Part shown: piece after piece, positions 1 to 7,764 of the stretch
How the letters are laid out: every line of letters starts with the position of its first letter
Numbering within the stretch: the first letter of the stretch is position 1
Origin: Bacteroidota bacterium
Lineage (GTDB): Bacteria > Bacteroidota > Bacteroidia > Chitinophagales > JADIYW01
DNA length: 38,552 nucleotides
Assembly (NCBI GenBank): GCA_028288625.1
Contig: JAQBNI010000047.1
Coordinates: forward strand, 1 to 38,552
Reading direction: 5' to 3'
Translations under genes and position numbers: made by a program
The notes under the pieces: generated by a model
What the model saw: only the letters and a program-made list of their open reading frames with translations
Told to the model about the DNA's origin: nothing
Database searches by the model: none

Positions 1-808
1 TTTTTTGGCTAATGCACATGCAAAAGAATGTCTAAATCGATGGAGATGGAATTTTATTCCCGTTAGTTTTTCAAGGCGCATAACCCAATATTTTAAGCCG
101 TGTTCGGTCAATGGCATATCTCGACGACCGTTTACCCACATTGTAGGACATTTAAATCCCTGCTTCTTTCTTTGATCGAAGTATTCTTTTATATGATATC
201 TCAATGTTGGATGCATAGGCAGGATGCGTGTTCTTCTGGATTTTGAAGTCTCCGACCGAACTGTCAACTCATTTTTTATTAAGTCTATATCGGAAACTTG
301 CAAATGAAGTAATTCATTTTTTCTCAACCCACAGTAAACTAAAGTATGAAACAATGCTACGTCTCTTTTAAACAAAAGAGCATTCTCAGGATGAAGGGTA
401 ATTGCCGCAAGGATTCTATGAAGTTTATCTTCATCTAAAGCTCGAGAATCTACATAGTCTACTTTAGGGGGTTTAAGAGTTGAGAGAGGGTTTAGTGCAA
501 TGATATTTTTACCTTGTAACCATTTAAAAAAACTTCTAAGTTTGCTCCAGTAAGTTCCTACGGTGGAATCTTTAACGCCAACTATTATTTTATCCTTTCC
601 CACCTTGCGCGGGCGGGTTTGAATTCTTCTAAAAAATTCAATCATGAGATCATCCAACAGGAATTTAGGGTCGGATATTTCGGGCATTAATTTTTGGAAT
701 GTACTAAACACCTCTCGATATCCACGGAGGGTTTCAGATCGCAATCTACGAGTAAACTCACATTCGCGAATGTAGTCTTGGAATAATGTGGGGAGGTCTT
801 TTTGCATA
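1..808 (-). CDS. Tyrosine recombinase/integrase, C-terminus cut by window edge
   Basis: Site-specific tyrosine recombinase that probably integrates or excises a mobile element. It reads from the ATG at 808 to the window edge, 269 residues, with no stop. Residues 1-110 look like the helical core-binding domain. The catalytic domain shows the first Arg in CGLRKNE (R162), a beta-hairpin Lys in TSKSRR (K189) and the H-x-x-R-H box (H256, R259, H260). The nucleophilic Tyr must lie beyond the edge. A TAA at about 870 closes the frame upstream, so the start is at 808 or a nearby GTG. The gene lies 75 bases past the 3' end of a tRNA-Arg gene, the usual position of an integrase next to its attachment site. 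This suggests that the element extends to the left, outside the window. Family certain; element type unknown. Confidence 0.92.
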
Positions 809-883
809 TACAAGGCATGGGGAATGTCCTTGTTGAGAGTATCATACACGTTGAGGTAAATTCCAGTATAAAGTTATTGCATG

Positions 884-955
884 TCTCCCTGGCAGGAATC
901 GAACTTGCATGAACGCCTTAGGACGGCGCTGCTCTGTCCATTGAGCTACAGGGAG
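884..955 (-). tRNA. tRNA-Arg (anticodon CCT)
   Basis: The minus strand folds as a full cloverleaf. The acceptor stem is CTCCCTG/CAGGGAG with discriminator A. TA follows at positions 8-9, then the D-arm GCTC...GAGC. The anticodon stem is GCGCC/GGCGT around loop GTCCTAA, giving anticodon CCT. The T-arm has loop TTCGATT and a single A-C mismatch in its stem. No CCA is encoded. Its 3' end faces the integrase 75 bases away, so it is the likely attachment site of that element. Confidence 0.93.
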
Positions 956-973
956 AAATTGACATTATATCAT

Positions 974-1143
974 AAAAGACATACTCGTGGTATGCCTTTT
1001 ATTTTAGTGTGGCCCGCACATTAATAACGTAATTAATAGTTATTATGAATAAGGAAGACATGATCAATCGACCAATATTTCATGCCTTCCAATTACAGTT
1101 TAACTGTGTCTTATAAATTAAGAAGTAGTAAGAAATTGCATGG
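974..1143 (-). ncRNA. Candidate structured RNA, copy A (diverged repeat of copy B)
   Basis: The intergenic stretch 956-1456 has no convincing gene. It carries two copies, about 300 bases apart, of one architecture. Copy A shows a terminator-like hairpin at 974-1000 (arms AAAAG.CATAC and GTATG.CTTTT). About 80 bases further, a weaker pairing joins CCA (1072-1074) with TGG (1141-1143) and ATTTC (1077-1081) with GAAAT (1132-1136). Inside it lies a small hairpin, ACAG/CTGT (1095-1098 and 1104-1107). The segment AATTAAGAAGTAGTAAGAAA (from 1117) closely matches the equivalent part of copy B. Strand is inferred because reading minus puts the hairpin plus T-rich tail last, like a terminator. It could instead be a mobile-element end or a decayed repeat. 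Confidence 0.4.
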
Positions 1144-1283
1144 GGTGCAATCGTGAAGGAAGTCGGAACGGAAATCCAGAAATATTGGAATTCTGAACCA
1201 CAAGGTATATCTATCTCGAATTAATAGATATTATAAGTAACAAAGAGTAGTGATGGAATCAGATTGGAAAAAACTTATAGAAT

Positions 1284-1441
1284 AAAGGCATACATTTAGT
1301 ATACCTTTTATCTTATGTGAGCGTGAATTATTAGAACAAACACTTCCATCAAGAGAGGTACGAATAACCGATCATATTCCTACCTCGAAAACGAGTTTAC
1401 CCTTATGACAAAAAATTAGGAAGCAGTAGGAATATGCACGG
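1284..1441 (-). ncRNA. Candidate structured RNA, copy B, with perfect 11-bp stem
   Basis: This is the better-preserved copy of the repeated structure. A perfect inverted repeat joins CATATTCCTAC (1373-1383) with GTAGGAATATG (1426-1436). It extends through a two-base internal loop to CCG/CGG (1368-1370, 1439-1441). Inside, directly stacked on it, is a hairpin CTCG-AAAA-CGAG (1384-1395). The corresponding hairpin in copy A is ACAG/CTGT, so both sides of the stem changed together. A terminator-like hairpin at 1284-1308 (AAAGG.ATAC / GTAT.CCTTT) ends the unit if it is read minus. It lies just downstream of the 1457-1942 gene, so it could be part of that operon's 3' end. No known RNA family was recognised. 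Confidence 0.42.
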
Positions 1442-1456
1442 ACGAGAAACAGAGAA

Positions 1457-1942
1457 TTACTGTTCGATAGTGATCGTCTTTGTTTCGCAATCATTCAAAA
1501 TAAAGTTTCCAGATTCAAAGCCGGTTAGCCCATCAAAAGAAGATTGAGGGTATTCATTAAACTTAGTATCATCATATAATTCATAACTCGCTTTCCATTT
1601 ATACTGACAATTCATTAGATCGTATCGTTGTCCCCATACGGTATATAGCCTATCTATCTGTTTGGGTGTATGGGCTTTTATTTTTGTATGAGTAAGAGTA
1701 CCGCCTGTATAATCACCGAAGCAATAAAAGTAAATATCTTGACTGGTGTTATTTTGAATTAAAACACTTGCAGTGCGAGTTGTCTTGCAGGGGTCCTGAC
1801 TATCTTCTGAATTTGCATATCGCCATGTGTAGTTATTAATATTTAATATAACCTTCTTCCCTGCAGAGGTAGTTGCAAATATTTCCTGAGCATAAGAAAA
1901 TCGAGCTACGACGATTAAACTTATTAATATTAAGTGTTTCAT
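1457..1942 (-). CDS. Secreted protein of unknown function (DUF3157-like start)
   Basis: A 161-residue exported protein. The frame is open further upstream, but the ATG at 1942 is preferred because it begins a clear signal peptide: Lys at 3, a hydrophobic stretch, then a signal-peptidase site near FSYAQ. The mature N-terminus (ATTSAGKKVILNINNYTWRY) has the shape seen in DUF3157-like secreted proteins, where a short strand ends in a T-W-x-Y motif. This is a weak resemblance. Mature cysteines could form disulfides. It is the last gene of the minus-strand cluster that starts with the RES protein, 55 bases after the preceding gene. Nothing shows whether it belongs functionally to the cluster or only follows it. 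Confidence 0.7.
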   Translation of the reverse strand: MKHLILISLIVVARFSYAQEIFATTSAGKKVILNINNYTWRYANSEDSQDPCKTTRTASVLIQNNTSQDIYFYCFGDYTGGTLTHTKIKAHTPKQIDRLYTVWGQRYDLMNCQYKWKASYELYDDTKFNEYPQSSFDGLTGFESGNFILNDCETKTITIEQ

Positions 1943-1997
1943 AGTTGGTGTTTTCTCTAAGATACTTATAAAACAATAGCAAATAAATTTAAGACCT

Positions 1998-2606
1998 CTA
2001 AAATGCATTTCCTGAATCGTTTGCTATCTTATCAATCGATTTAATTTCAATGTTATTGACCTTTACAGAGTTTAAGTCGGGATTTTTATAAATAAACTTT
2101 AATGTATCTAATAATTTGGCTTTAACTTCTGGTACTTTATTATCCAAATAATAAACAGTATTTACTAGGTTGGGATTGTTTTCATTATTTTCCTCAGATA
2201 TAACTTTATACAGCTCGTGCTTCTTTAGTTCTAATTCAATTTCTTTTATTTGATTGTCAAGATGAGTATTTTTAAAATCTTGGTACTTACTTGCTCCGCT
2301 AACTAATAAATAACAAATAGCAATAGGAATTCCCAGTTTCTTAGGAATGCCTATAACAATATCATTTTCGGCATCTGAAGTAACTTCAGGCATCCATCCT
2401 TCGGTTAATGCGAATTTTACGGAATTACCGGTATTAATGTTCACGATATCCAGAGATGGCTTAGCTTCATTACCATTACCAAATCGGTTATAAAAGTCTT
2501 CTGTTATTCGATCAGATATAAAGCTTAAGTTGTGAAGTAAAAGAGCTAAATCCTTTGCTTTTAATTTGTCATACGATATGTAAATTTCCAGATTCTCGCT
2601 ATTCAT
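1998..2606 (-). CDS. Hypothetical protein with one membrane segment
   Basis: This 202-residue protein was not recognised. The N-terminal 75 residues look like a small alpha/beta domain with a G-N-S-V-K-F strand near residues 60-65. A hydrophobic stretch around residues 90-106 (LGIPIAICYLLVSGA) could be a membrane helix or a buried helix. After it comes a charged helical region (about 110-140, rich in Glu and Lys) and a C-terminal alpha/beta tail. It starts 10 bases after the end of the small beta-rich gene upstream, so the two are almost certainly co-transcribed. The position inside a tight operon suggests a part in a multi-component, possibly membrane-associated complex. That is inference. 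Confidence 0.72.
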   Translation of the reverse strand: MNSENLEIYISYDKLKAKDLALLLHNLSFISDRITEDFYNRFGNGNEAKPSLDIVNINTGNSVKFALTEGWMPEVTSDAENDIVIGIPKKLGIPIAICYLLVSGASKYQDFKNTHLDNQIKEIELELKKHELYKVISEENNENNPNLVNTVYYLDNKVPEVKAKLLDTLKFIYKNPDLNSVKVNNIEIKSIDKIANDSGNAF

Positions 2607-2616
2607 AATTATCTTT

Positions 2617-2913
2617 TTATGGTTTCATCAAATCCCAAAGTTGATCTTGATCCTCAAACTGATTTTTAATTTTAAATGGTGTTATATTATATAATCCAGT
2701 TGGACTAGAAAGCTTCTGATTAATACACAACACTTCGATCTCTACCTTTATTATGCTTTTTGCAGGTATAGTAATCTTGTAATCCTTTAATGAAGCAACA
2801 TTTTGTTTTCCAGTTCCTATCGTTTTGTTTTCAAATATTTGCCCCTTAGGAATAGTTACTCGATATTCTTTATCGGTATTGTTTTTGAGTGATATTTCTG
2901 TTGTCCATGCCAT
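2617..2913 (-). CDS. Small beta-rich protein of unknown function
   Basis: A 98-residue protein, predicted mostly beta-strand. Its pattern is a strand of type SLKNNT, then IPKGQIFE, a second IPAKS turn, a strand ending in a cysteine (EIEVLCIN), and a C-terminal TPF motif. This looks like a compact beta-sandwich domain, and no signal peptide is visible. Its ATG overlaps the last base of the upstream stop codon (2913), which indicates translational coupling. A stand-alone domain this small in an overlapping operon is more likely a binding or adaptor subunit than an enzyme. No catalytic residues were identified. Confidence 0.7.
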   Translation of the reverse strand: MAWTTEISLKNNTDKEYRVTIPKGQIFENKTIGTGKQNVASLKDYKITIPAKSIIKVEIEVLCINQKLSSPTGLYNITPFKIKNQFEDQDQLWDLMKP

Positions 2914-3809
2914 TAGTCCATTATTTTTATACTTAAAATTGATATGTCATCTGTAAGAGCAACATTAATCAATGAATCATTTTCCTTAATCTCAGTAAAC
3001 TTAAGATCTTTAATTTGGCGCAGTTTTATTTTTGAATCATAAGTTTCTAATTTCCCAAACTCTAAATTGGTTTCAAATAACGCAATATAGCCTCCTATAT
3101 TTTTTTTTGAGTAATCTGGTATTGAATAAAATCGTTGGGCTTCAAACTCATAATCGTCAATGGTAGAATAGATATCTTTATTGCTATTCTCGTATGCGTC
3201 TAATTCGCCAAATTGATTTTGGGAATAATTTTCTCTGACCTTCTGCCTAATCTGAGGCAATCGAAGTGCTATAGGATCATCTATATTGTTTTCTTCTAAA
3301 ATTCTTTCTACTTCCAAATTTCTTTCATATAGTATTTTATACAAATAAAGTGGATTGCGTAAAGTTCTTTCAAAACTGTTTTGATCCTGGCTTAATTCAA
3401 ACAAAAGGTCAACAAGAGATTTTAATTTGTCTTGATTGACATAATAACTATACGAATGTCTATCGAATAAATAACCAATAATGTTTGTAATATTAATTAT
3501 AGCAAATCCCATCTCTCTTTTTATCTTCTTGCTTGTCAGCAAAAAGATGCCAATATCTATTAAGCATTGGGTATTAGTCAATGCCTGATCATCAAGTACG
3601 CTCTCATTGTTGATGCTGCTTGGATTTGAATAGTATAAAAAATCAAACGATAACTTACATTCTATTACTTCTTCTATTTGGTTTCTCATTCGAGAATTCT
3701 GAATGTCATTTGAGTTGTTAATAATAACTTCTAGTTCAGAACTATTTTCAATAATTCTTTCTAAAATGATCTTAGCCAATGCTACGTTATCTTTCTGCAT
3801 TTTATTCAT
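2913..3809 (-). CDS. Hypothetical protein, helical N-terminus and beta-rich C-terminus
   Basis: A 298-residue protein with no recognised family. The first roughly 200 residues look alpha-helical, with alternating charged and aliphatic residues, for example ALAKIILERIIENSSELEVI. The last 65 residues read like beta strands around a GGYIALFE stretch and end in DISILSIKIMD. No membrane helix or signal peptide is apparent. It overlaps the preceding HEPN-like gene by 8 bases and the following gene by 1 base, so the three are coupled. It could be a sensor or scaffold protein for the cluster, but there is no direct evidence for that. Confidence 0.7.
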   Translation of the reverse strand: MNKMQKDNVALAKIILERIIENSSELEVIINNSNDIQNSRMRNQIEEVIECKLSFDFLYYSNPSSINNESVLDDQALTNTQCLIDIGIFLLTSKKIKREMGFAIINITNIIGYLFDRHSYSYYVNQDKLKSLVDLLFELSQDQNSFERTLRNPLYLYKILYERNLEVERILEENNIDDPIALRLPQIRQKVRENYSQNQFGELDAYENSNKDIYSTIDDYEFEAQRFYSIPDYSKKNIGGYIALFETNLEFGKLETYDSKIKLRQIKDLKFTEIKENDSLINVALTDDISILSIKIMD

Positions 3810-4584
3810 TCCTTGAAACTGTTATTTCTAAATGCATCTTTTCAAAATCAATAATTAAATCTGCTAATACATTATTTAGAAACTCTTGAAACTCTAAATA
3901 ATTTTTCATTATTCCCAGAATAATCTTCATATAGATAGCACATTGTATCTCAACGGTATTTTCTCTCGTGTTGGATTCATTAATGAGTGTAATAAACTTT
4001 AGTCTTTCTTCTTTAGAAAGATTGTTTAAGAAGCCAAAGTCTAATTTCAATTCAAAGTCGTTAATATGAACTCCCTGATGGATAATATTGTTTCTTAAAT
4101 CATATACCCAATTAAATGCTGTAAAATAAAACCCAACGAAATCTTCTTTATATTTGTTATTTAGAATTCCTTCTTTGGTTAAGTATTTAAAGAATACTTT
4201 AGCTATCTCACGTATCTTAAAAAATTCTCCGAAAAAAGCTTGCAATAAAAACTCACTCCTAATTACAGGATTTCCACTTAGTGAATTTTTATCCTTACGA
4301 AGTTCTAATAGGTCACTTAATATTATATTGATCGCTTCTATTACTTTGTTTAAGTCCATTACCCATAAAAAGAAATTTGCTCTAATTTTACCCGGAAAAC
4401 TATTGTTGAATAATTCAACTAATTCTTCTTCGGAAAACTTTCTTTCAATAGCCTTGCTTTTTTGAGCAACTTCTTTCGCAAAATCCAAAAATCCAGACAA
4501 GAGCTGACTAGGAGGTTGTAATATTTGTATATGAGCTACAGTTTCCACGTCTTTAAATGTTGAATTTACTTCGGGCAATGACAC
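3802..4584 (-). CDS. HEPN-like protein with R-x4-H motif
   Basis: A 260-residue, predominantly helical protein. Residues 164-169 are RNNIIH, followed by Gln-Gly. This fits the R-x4-6-H signature of HEPN domains, many of which are ribonucleases in toxin-antitoxin and abortive-infection systems. The surrounding helices (about 105-135 and 145-165) fit the up-down bundle that precedes that motif in HEPN folds. The call rests on this motif and helical context only, and some HEPN-like proteins are non-catalytic. The gene starts inside the 3' end of the two-TM protein gene (19-base overlap) and overlaps the next gene by 8 bases, so it is central to the coupled cluster. If active, it would be a candidate RNA-cleaving effector alongside the RES protein. 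Confidence 0.62.
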   Translation of the reverse strand: MSLPEVNSTFKDVETVAHIQILQPPSQLLSGFLDFAKEVAQKSKAIERKFSEEELVELFNNSFPGKIRANFFLWVMDLNKVIEAINIILSDLLELRKDKNSLSGNPVIRSEFLLQAFFGEFFKIREIAKVFFKYLTKEGILNNKYKEDFVGFYFTAFNWVYDLRNNIIHQGVHINDFELKLDFGFLNNLSKEERLKFITLINESNTRENTVEIQCAIYMKIILGIMKNYLEFQEFLNNVLADLIIDFEKMHLEITVSRNE

Positions 4585-4862
4585 TTCTGCGAATGGTTAC
4601 TGTAAATATTATTTACATTCTGATTTACTATATTACCTCCTAGTTGAAATAGAAATCCTAAAACAATAAGAGTTAATGCTACATATGAAAGCCTATCATA
4701 CAGTTTTGCTTTCTTTGTCTCTTCAGGATCTGATTGCTCGAGTATTATACCAATACTTCCGTCTCTGCTGATTTGCTCTGGTAAGCCGAATTTAAACAGC
4801 ATTAATACGCCAACAATATCAAAACTTAGCCCTATGATGTTTAGTATTTGTGTTGCACCCAT
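4566..4862 (-). CDS. Small membrane protein with two transmembrane helices
   Basis: A 98-residue protein with hydrophobic segments at about 6-27 (ILNIIGLSFDIVGVLMLFKF) and 61-82 (LSYVALTLIVLGFLFQLG). A polar loop rich in Asp, Glu and Lys lies between them, and a short polar tail follows. Small two-TM proteins of the G-L-x-x-D-I-x-G type are common and usually uncharacterised. It lies 55 bases after the RES gene and overlaps the HEPN-like gene by 19 bases. In a defence setting it could be a membrane-acting or membrane-anchoring component. It could equally be an unrelated small membrane protein. Function unknown. Confidence 0.68.
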   Translation of the reverse strand: MGATQILNIIGLSFDIVGVLMLFKFGLPEQISRDGSIGIILEQSDPEETKKAKLYDRLSYVALTLIVLGFLFQLGGNIVNQNVNNIYSNHSQKCHCPK

Positions 4863-4917
4863 AAGTTTCCTATTTTCTTAGCACCAAACCTAAATTTAGT
4901 AAAAATTGATCGTGAAT

Positions 4918-5883
4918 CTATGTTTGCAGAACTTCTGGAACCTCATCTTGACTAATAAATGCAGCGAAATCTTCTTTAAAAGCTCGTGTGTAATCTCCTT
5001 CTTTTGCATTGCGCCACAAAATCGTGTTATTTTCTACATAACCATATTGACTTATTGAGATTTTAAATACTCCATTATTACTATCGTAATCTTTCAGGGT
5101 TACTATGTAGAATCTCAATACTTGCATACAATTATCAACGAAATTTGGCTTGATTGCCATATTAATAGTCTGCCTTTGAGATTGAGTGCTTGGGTACATG
5201 AGAATATCTGTTCCTAAGTTATGGTTTGCATAGAGTCTCCTGTGCGCTATACTTGCTGACAATGTGTAATTCTGATCATTAATGAATTCACTATCTACAT
5301 ACTTTAAGAACTCTATTAATGCTAACCTTTTATCTTCTGATAATTTGTTTTCAAACGGCTCTTGTATTCTTCCTTGTAGGGCTTGTGGTATAATTGCAAA
5401 ACTATTATTCGGATGCAATGAGCTGTTTAAAAAGCTTTCAAAAATTAGATCGTTATCAGAGTCTATTATCTTCCATACCGAAATACAGAACTGTTTGTCT
5501 CTCCAATTTGTTTCTCTTGCTACTTCAACGAGTGCAGTAATAGGATTATTCGAACAATAAAAAACAGGATGATGAGGGAAATTACAACGTCCAAATTTAG
5601 TGAGATAAGGCGGAGGGTATGAATGTTCAGTAAATAATTCTTTATTGCTTATCGTTCCTAACTCACGAACTCTAAATATTTTAAAGGGAAATTGATGAGG
5701 TTTCAGTATGTTTAAGAAGTTTGGGAAGATTCCAATCTCTGATGTAATCTGATCAGTTATTTTTTTTGCAAAATCTTCTATGTTTTCACTGCCGTCAAAA
5801 ACAGGCCAACCATTTGCTTTAAACTTTTTAATAGCAGTTTTAATTTCTAGTAAATCAGGATAATTCTGAAAATCAGTTGACAT
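4918..5883 (-). CDS. RES-domain protein (predicted NAD+-consuming)
   Basis: A 321-residue protein with a RES domain, named for conserved Arg, Glu and Ser. Visible family features are FRVRE (R71/R73), the run RCNFPHHPVFYCS (99-111) followed by the conserved Glu in ALVEVARE (E120), Ser residues in TLSASIAHRR (S209/S211), and ILMYPSTQSQ (227-236). Characterised RES toxins (RES-Xre and MbcTA-type systems) degrade or transfer ADP-ribose from NAD+. Here no Xre-type antitoxin lies next to it. Instead a two-TM gene follows, 55 bases downstream, and then the overlapping cluster. The protein is longer than typical RES toxins (about 150-230 residues), with about 60 extra N-terminal and about 70 extra C-terminal residues. 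Family call confident; role as an effector is inferred. Confidence 0.82.
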   Translation of the reverse strand: MSTDFQNYPDLLEIKTAIKKFKANGWPVFDGSENIEDFAKKITDQITSEIGIFPNFLNILKPHQFPFKIFRVRELGTISNKELFTEHSYPPPYLTKFGRCNFPHHPVFYCSNNPITALVEVARETNWRDKQFCISVWKIIDSDNDLIFESFLNSSLHPNNSFAIIPQALQGRIQEPFENKLSEDKRLALIEFLKYVDSEFINDQNYTLSASIAHRRLYANHNLGTDILMYPSTQSQRQTINMAIKPNFVDNCMQVLRFYIVTLKDYDSNNGVFKISISQYGYVENNTILWRNAKEGDYTRAFKEDFAAFISQDEVPEVLQT

Positions 5884-5908
5884 AATTTTAAGTTCTTGTC
5901 ATTTAAAT

Positions 5909-5937
5909 TAAAGATGTTTTATAGGAATATAATGCAA
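5909..5937 (-). promoter_or_regulatory. Weak candidate promoter for the RES cluster
   Basis: On the minus strand, CATCTTTA (5909-5916) resembles the Bacteroidota -7 box TAnnTTTG with two mismatches. TTG at 5935-5937 could be the -33 element, with an 18-base spacer. It lies about 25 bases upstream of the RES start codon. This supports the RES gene as first gene of its own transcript, but the match is imperfect. Confidence 0.33.
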
Positions 5938-5986
5938 GCTACTGCTTTTTGACTTTGTGTTTATAAAAACGATTAAAGATCATGGC

Positions 5987-7711
5987 TCATTTTAATTTTA
6001 ACTCTGTACTATAAGTTTTTAATATCGGAGGTAATTTCATTTTTCCGTCTTTACCAAAATAATCTTTTATAAAATACGAAAAAGGAATTGTCTTTGAGAA
6101 GAATATATTTTCATAAGCTTTTATGGAGAACTTATTATTATTAAGATATTTTTGAGTCTTCATTTTCCAATATAAGTCGATAAGAGTATGTAATGGAATA
6201 TCTTCACGTAACCCAACCTGATAATAAATCAGAGAATCAATATTGATGATAGTTATAGGTCTAATGTTATCCGTCAAAAACCCTTCATCTTTCAACTTTT
6301 TTAATTCCACCTGAAACCAGGAATTAATTAATTCATTAAAACCAGCAACATTATATTGATGGTCATGGACGAGAATAATTGGATAAATATTAATATTCCT
6401 ACTATTGTATTTTGTATCAAACTTAAATTCTTTCTTTAGAACTTTCTTGATCACATTTATTAATTGCAATACAGCTTTCGGCTTACCATCATCTTTTTTA
6501 TACAGTGTCTTGCCAAATGCTTTATTATAAACATTAAAATCATAAGTTATCTTATCTTCTTTTGGAATTATGAAATCCTTTGACTCAAACAATAAGAAAT
6601 CTTTTCCACTTCTCATATAGTAGTCTGCGGCACCGGAATTTCCTAAAAGAGTTGCATGCTTACCCGGCATATGAACACGCTTATTAGGGTAGATCTCACT
6701 AACTATTTTATACAAAAGTTCATGCTCTGAAAATTCCTCCCCGATATACGTTTTTAATTGCTTTATTTTTTTCCCTTCAGGTAAATCTCGGAAGGTAAAA
6801 TATATTCCTTTAAAAATTTTCTCTACAACGAATAGTCTAAAGATTAACTGATAAACCCCTTTGCTTATTTTATAAAATGGCATGGAACGCAACGAAAGAA
6901 AATCCTCTTTAATTAATTTCTCACCGTTTTTAAGTGTGAACTTTTCTATAAACTCGCAAGCCTTATCAAAATCCTCACCTTGTTCAATTTGGATATTCAT
7001 AAACCCATTCGGATTTTTTAAAGAATCCAAAGCAAATGGCAAATATCGTTTAAGGTATTCTTCCCATGTACTACAATTATAGTAATCTAGAAATTCTTTA
7101 AGGAGTGCCTTAAAACGGGAATCATTTTCAATAAACCTGAAAAAGTATACCGCCTTGTACATTTGGGAAATTAATATTTCTTTGATATCATAGTTTTCCT
7201 TATCATTAAAAGGATAGGTTGAACAAAATATCATCATAGGTGCCCTAATCGTATCATCTAAATGATCTGTGGATGTAAAAGCTACTTCTTGATTCCGGGT
7301 AAGTTCAGAATGGAGAGCTAAGAACGCTTTAAAAAAACTTATTTCAACTTGAGAATTGGTTTGCGTTTCTTTTTCTTCAGCCCATTCAAATACTATCTGG
7401 AAAAGCTCTAAACCGCTTTGTGCACTCGTAAATGTTACAGTTTTTTCTTCATTCTTCTCCATATTTTTGGCGACATCATATACATGCTGTGCTATAGCTT
7501 CATTTTCGGGTCCAAATACCATTTTAATAAAGTCTTCTGCCTTCCTTGACTTTCCAGTTGCATTAAACGAAAGAAATGAAGTTGCAATAGACAGTAAATC
7601 TTTTTTATTACTACCGCTTAAATATTCTAATGGTGATTTCATTGGTTCATTTGGAAATATCTTATTGAACTCAATTAATTGTTCTGCTGAATATTTTGTC
7701 TTGCGCTGCAT
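5987..7711 (-). CDS. PD-(D/E)XK-type nuclease candidate
   Basis: A 574-residue protein whose C-terminal half shows the restriction-endonuclease-like signature. Glu 331 lies in EHELLYKIV. Asp 363 lies in GAADYYMRSGKD and is followed by hydrophobic DFLLF and then E376-S-K378 in FESKD. The spacing D-x12-E-x-K is normal for PD-(D/E)XK nucleases. The N-terminal 300 residues are helical and unrecognised, and may sense or recognise a target. No methylase, helicase or ATPase motif was seen, so it is not a standard restriction enzyme. The gene follows the upstream HEPN-like gene by 53 bases and probably shares its promoter at about 8395. It lies 103 bases before the RES gene. A role in antiphage defence is inferred from nuclease motif plus neighbourhood. 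Confidence 0.66.
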   Translation of the reverse strand: MQRKTKYSAEQLIEFNKIFPNEPMKSPLEYLSGSNKKDLLSIATSFLSFNATGKSRKAEDFIKMVFGPENEAIAQHVYDVAKNMEKNEEKTVTFTSAQSGLELFQIVFEWAEEKETQTNSQVEISFFKAFLALHSELTRNQEVAFTSTDHLDDTIRAPMMIFCSTYPFNDKENYDIKEILISQMYKAVYFFRFIENDSRFKALLKEFLDYYNCSTWEEYLKRYLPFALDSLKNPNGFMNIQIEQGEDFDKACEFIEKFTLKNGEKLIKEDFLSLRSMPFYKISKGVYQLIFRLFVVEKIFKGIYFTFRDLPEGKKIKQLKTYIGEEFSEHELLYKIVSEIYPNKRVHMPGKHATLLGNSGAADYYMRSGKDFLLFESKDFIIPKEDKITYDFNVYNKAFGKTLYKKDDGKPKAVLQLINVIKKVLKKEFKFDTKYNSRNINIYPIILVHDHQYNVAGFNELINSWFQVELKKLKDEGFLTDNIRPITIINIDSLIYYQVGLREDIPLHTLIDLYWKMKTQKYLNNNKFSIKAYENIFFSKTIPFSYFIKDYFGKDGKMKLPPILKTYSTELKLK

Positions 7712-7764
7712 TAAATCTTTTTGATTTCTGTTAGTACATAATTTATTGTTTCATACGGTATGTA

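Noticed and set aside
957-1456. A CRISPR array or type III toxin-antitoxin repeat in the gene-free gap
   Set aside because: Only two diverged units about 300 bases apart occur, with no short identical repeats or spacers of regular length.
2009-2030. Extended start of the secreted protein gene overlapping the gene upstream
   Set aside because: The extra 22 residues precede a textbook signal peptide beginning at the ATG at 1942, so the longer start is unlikely.
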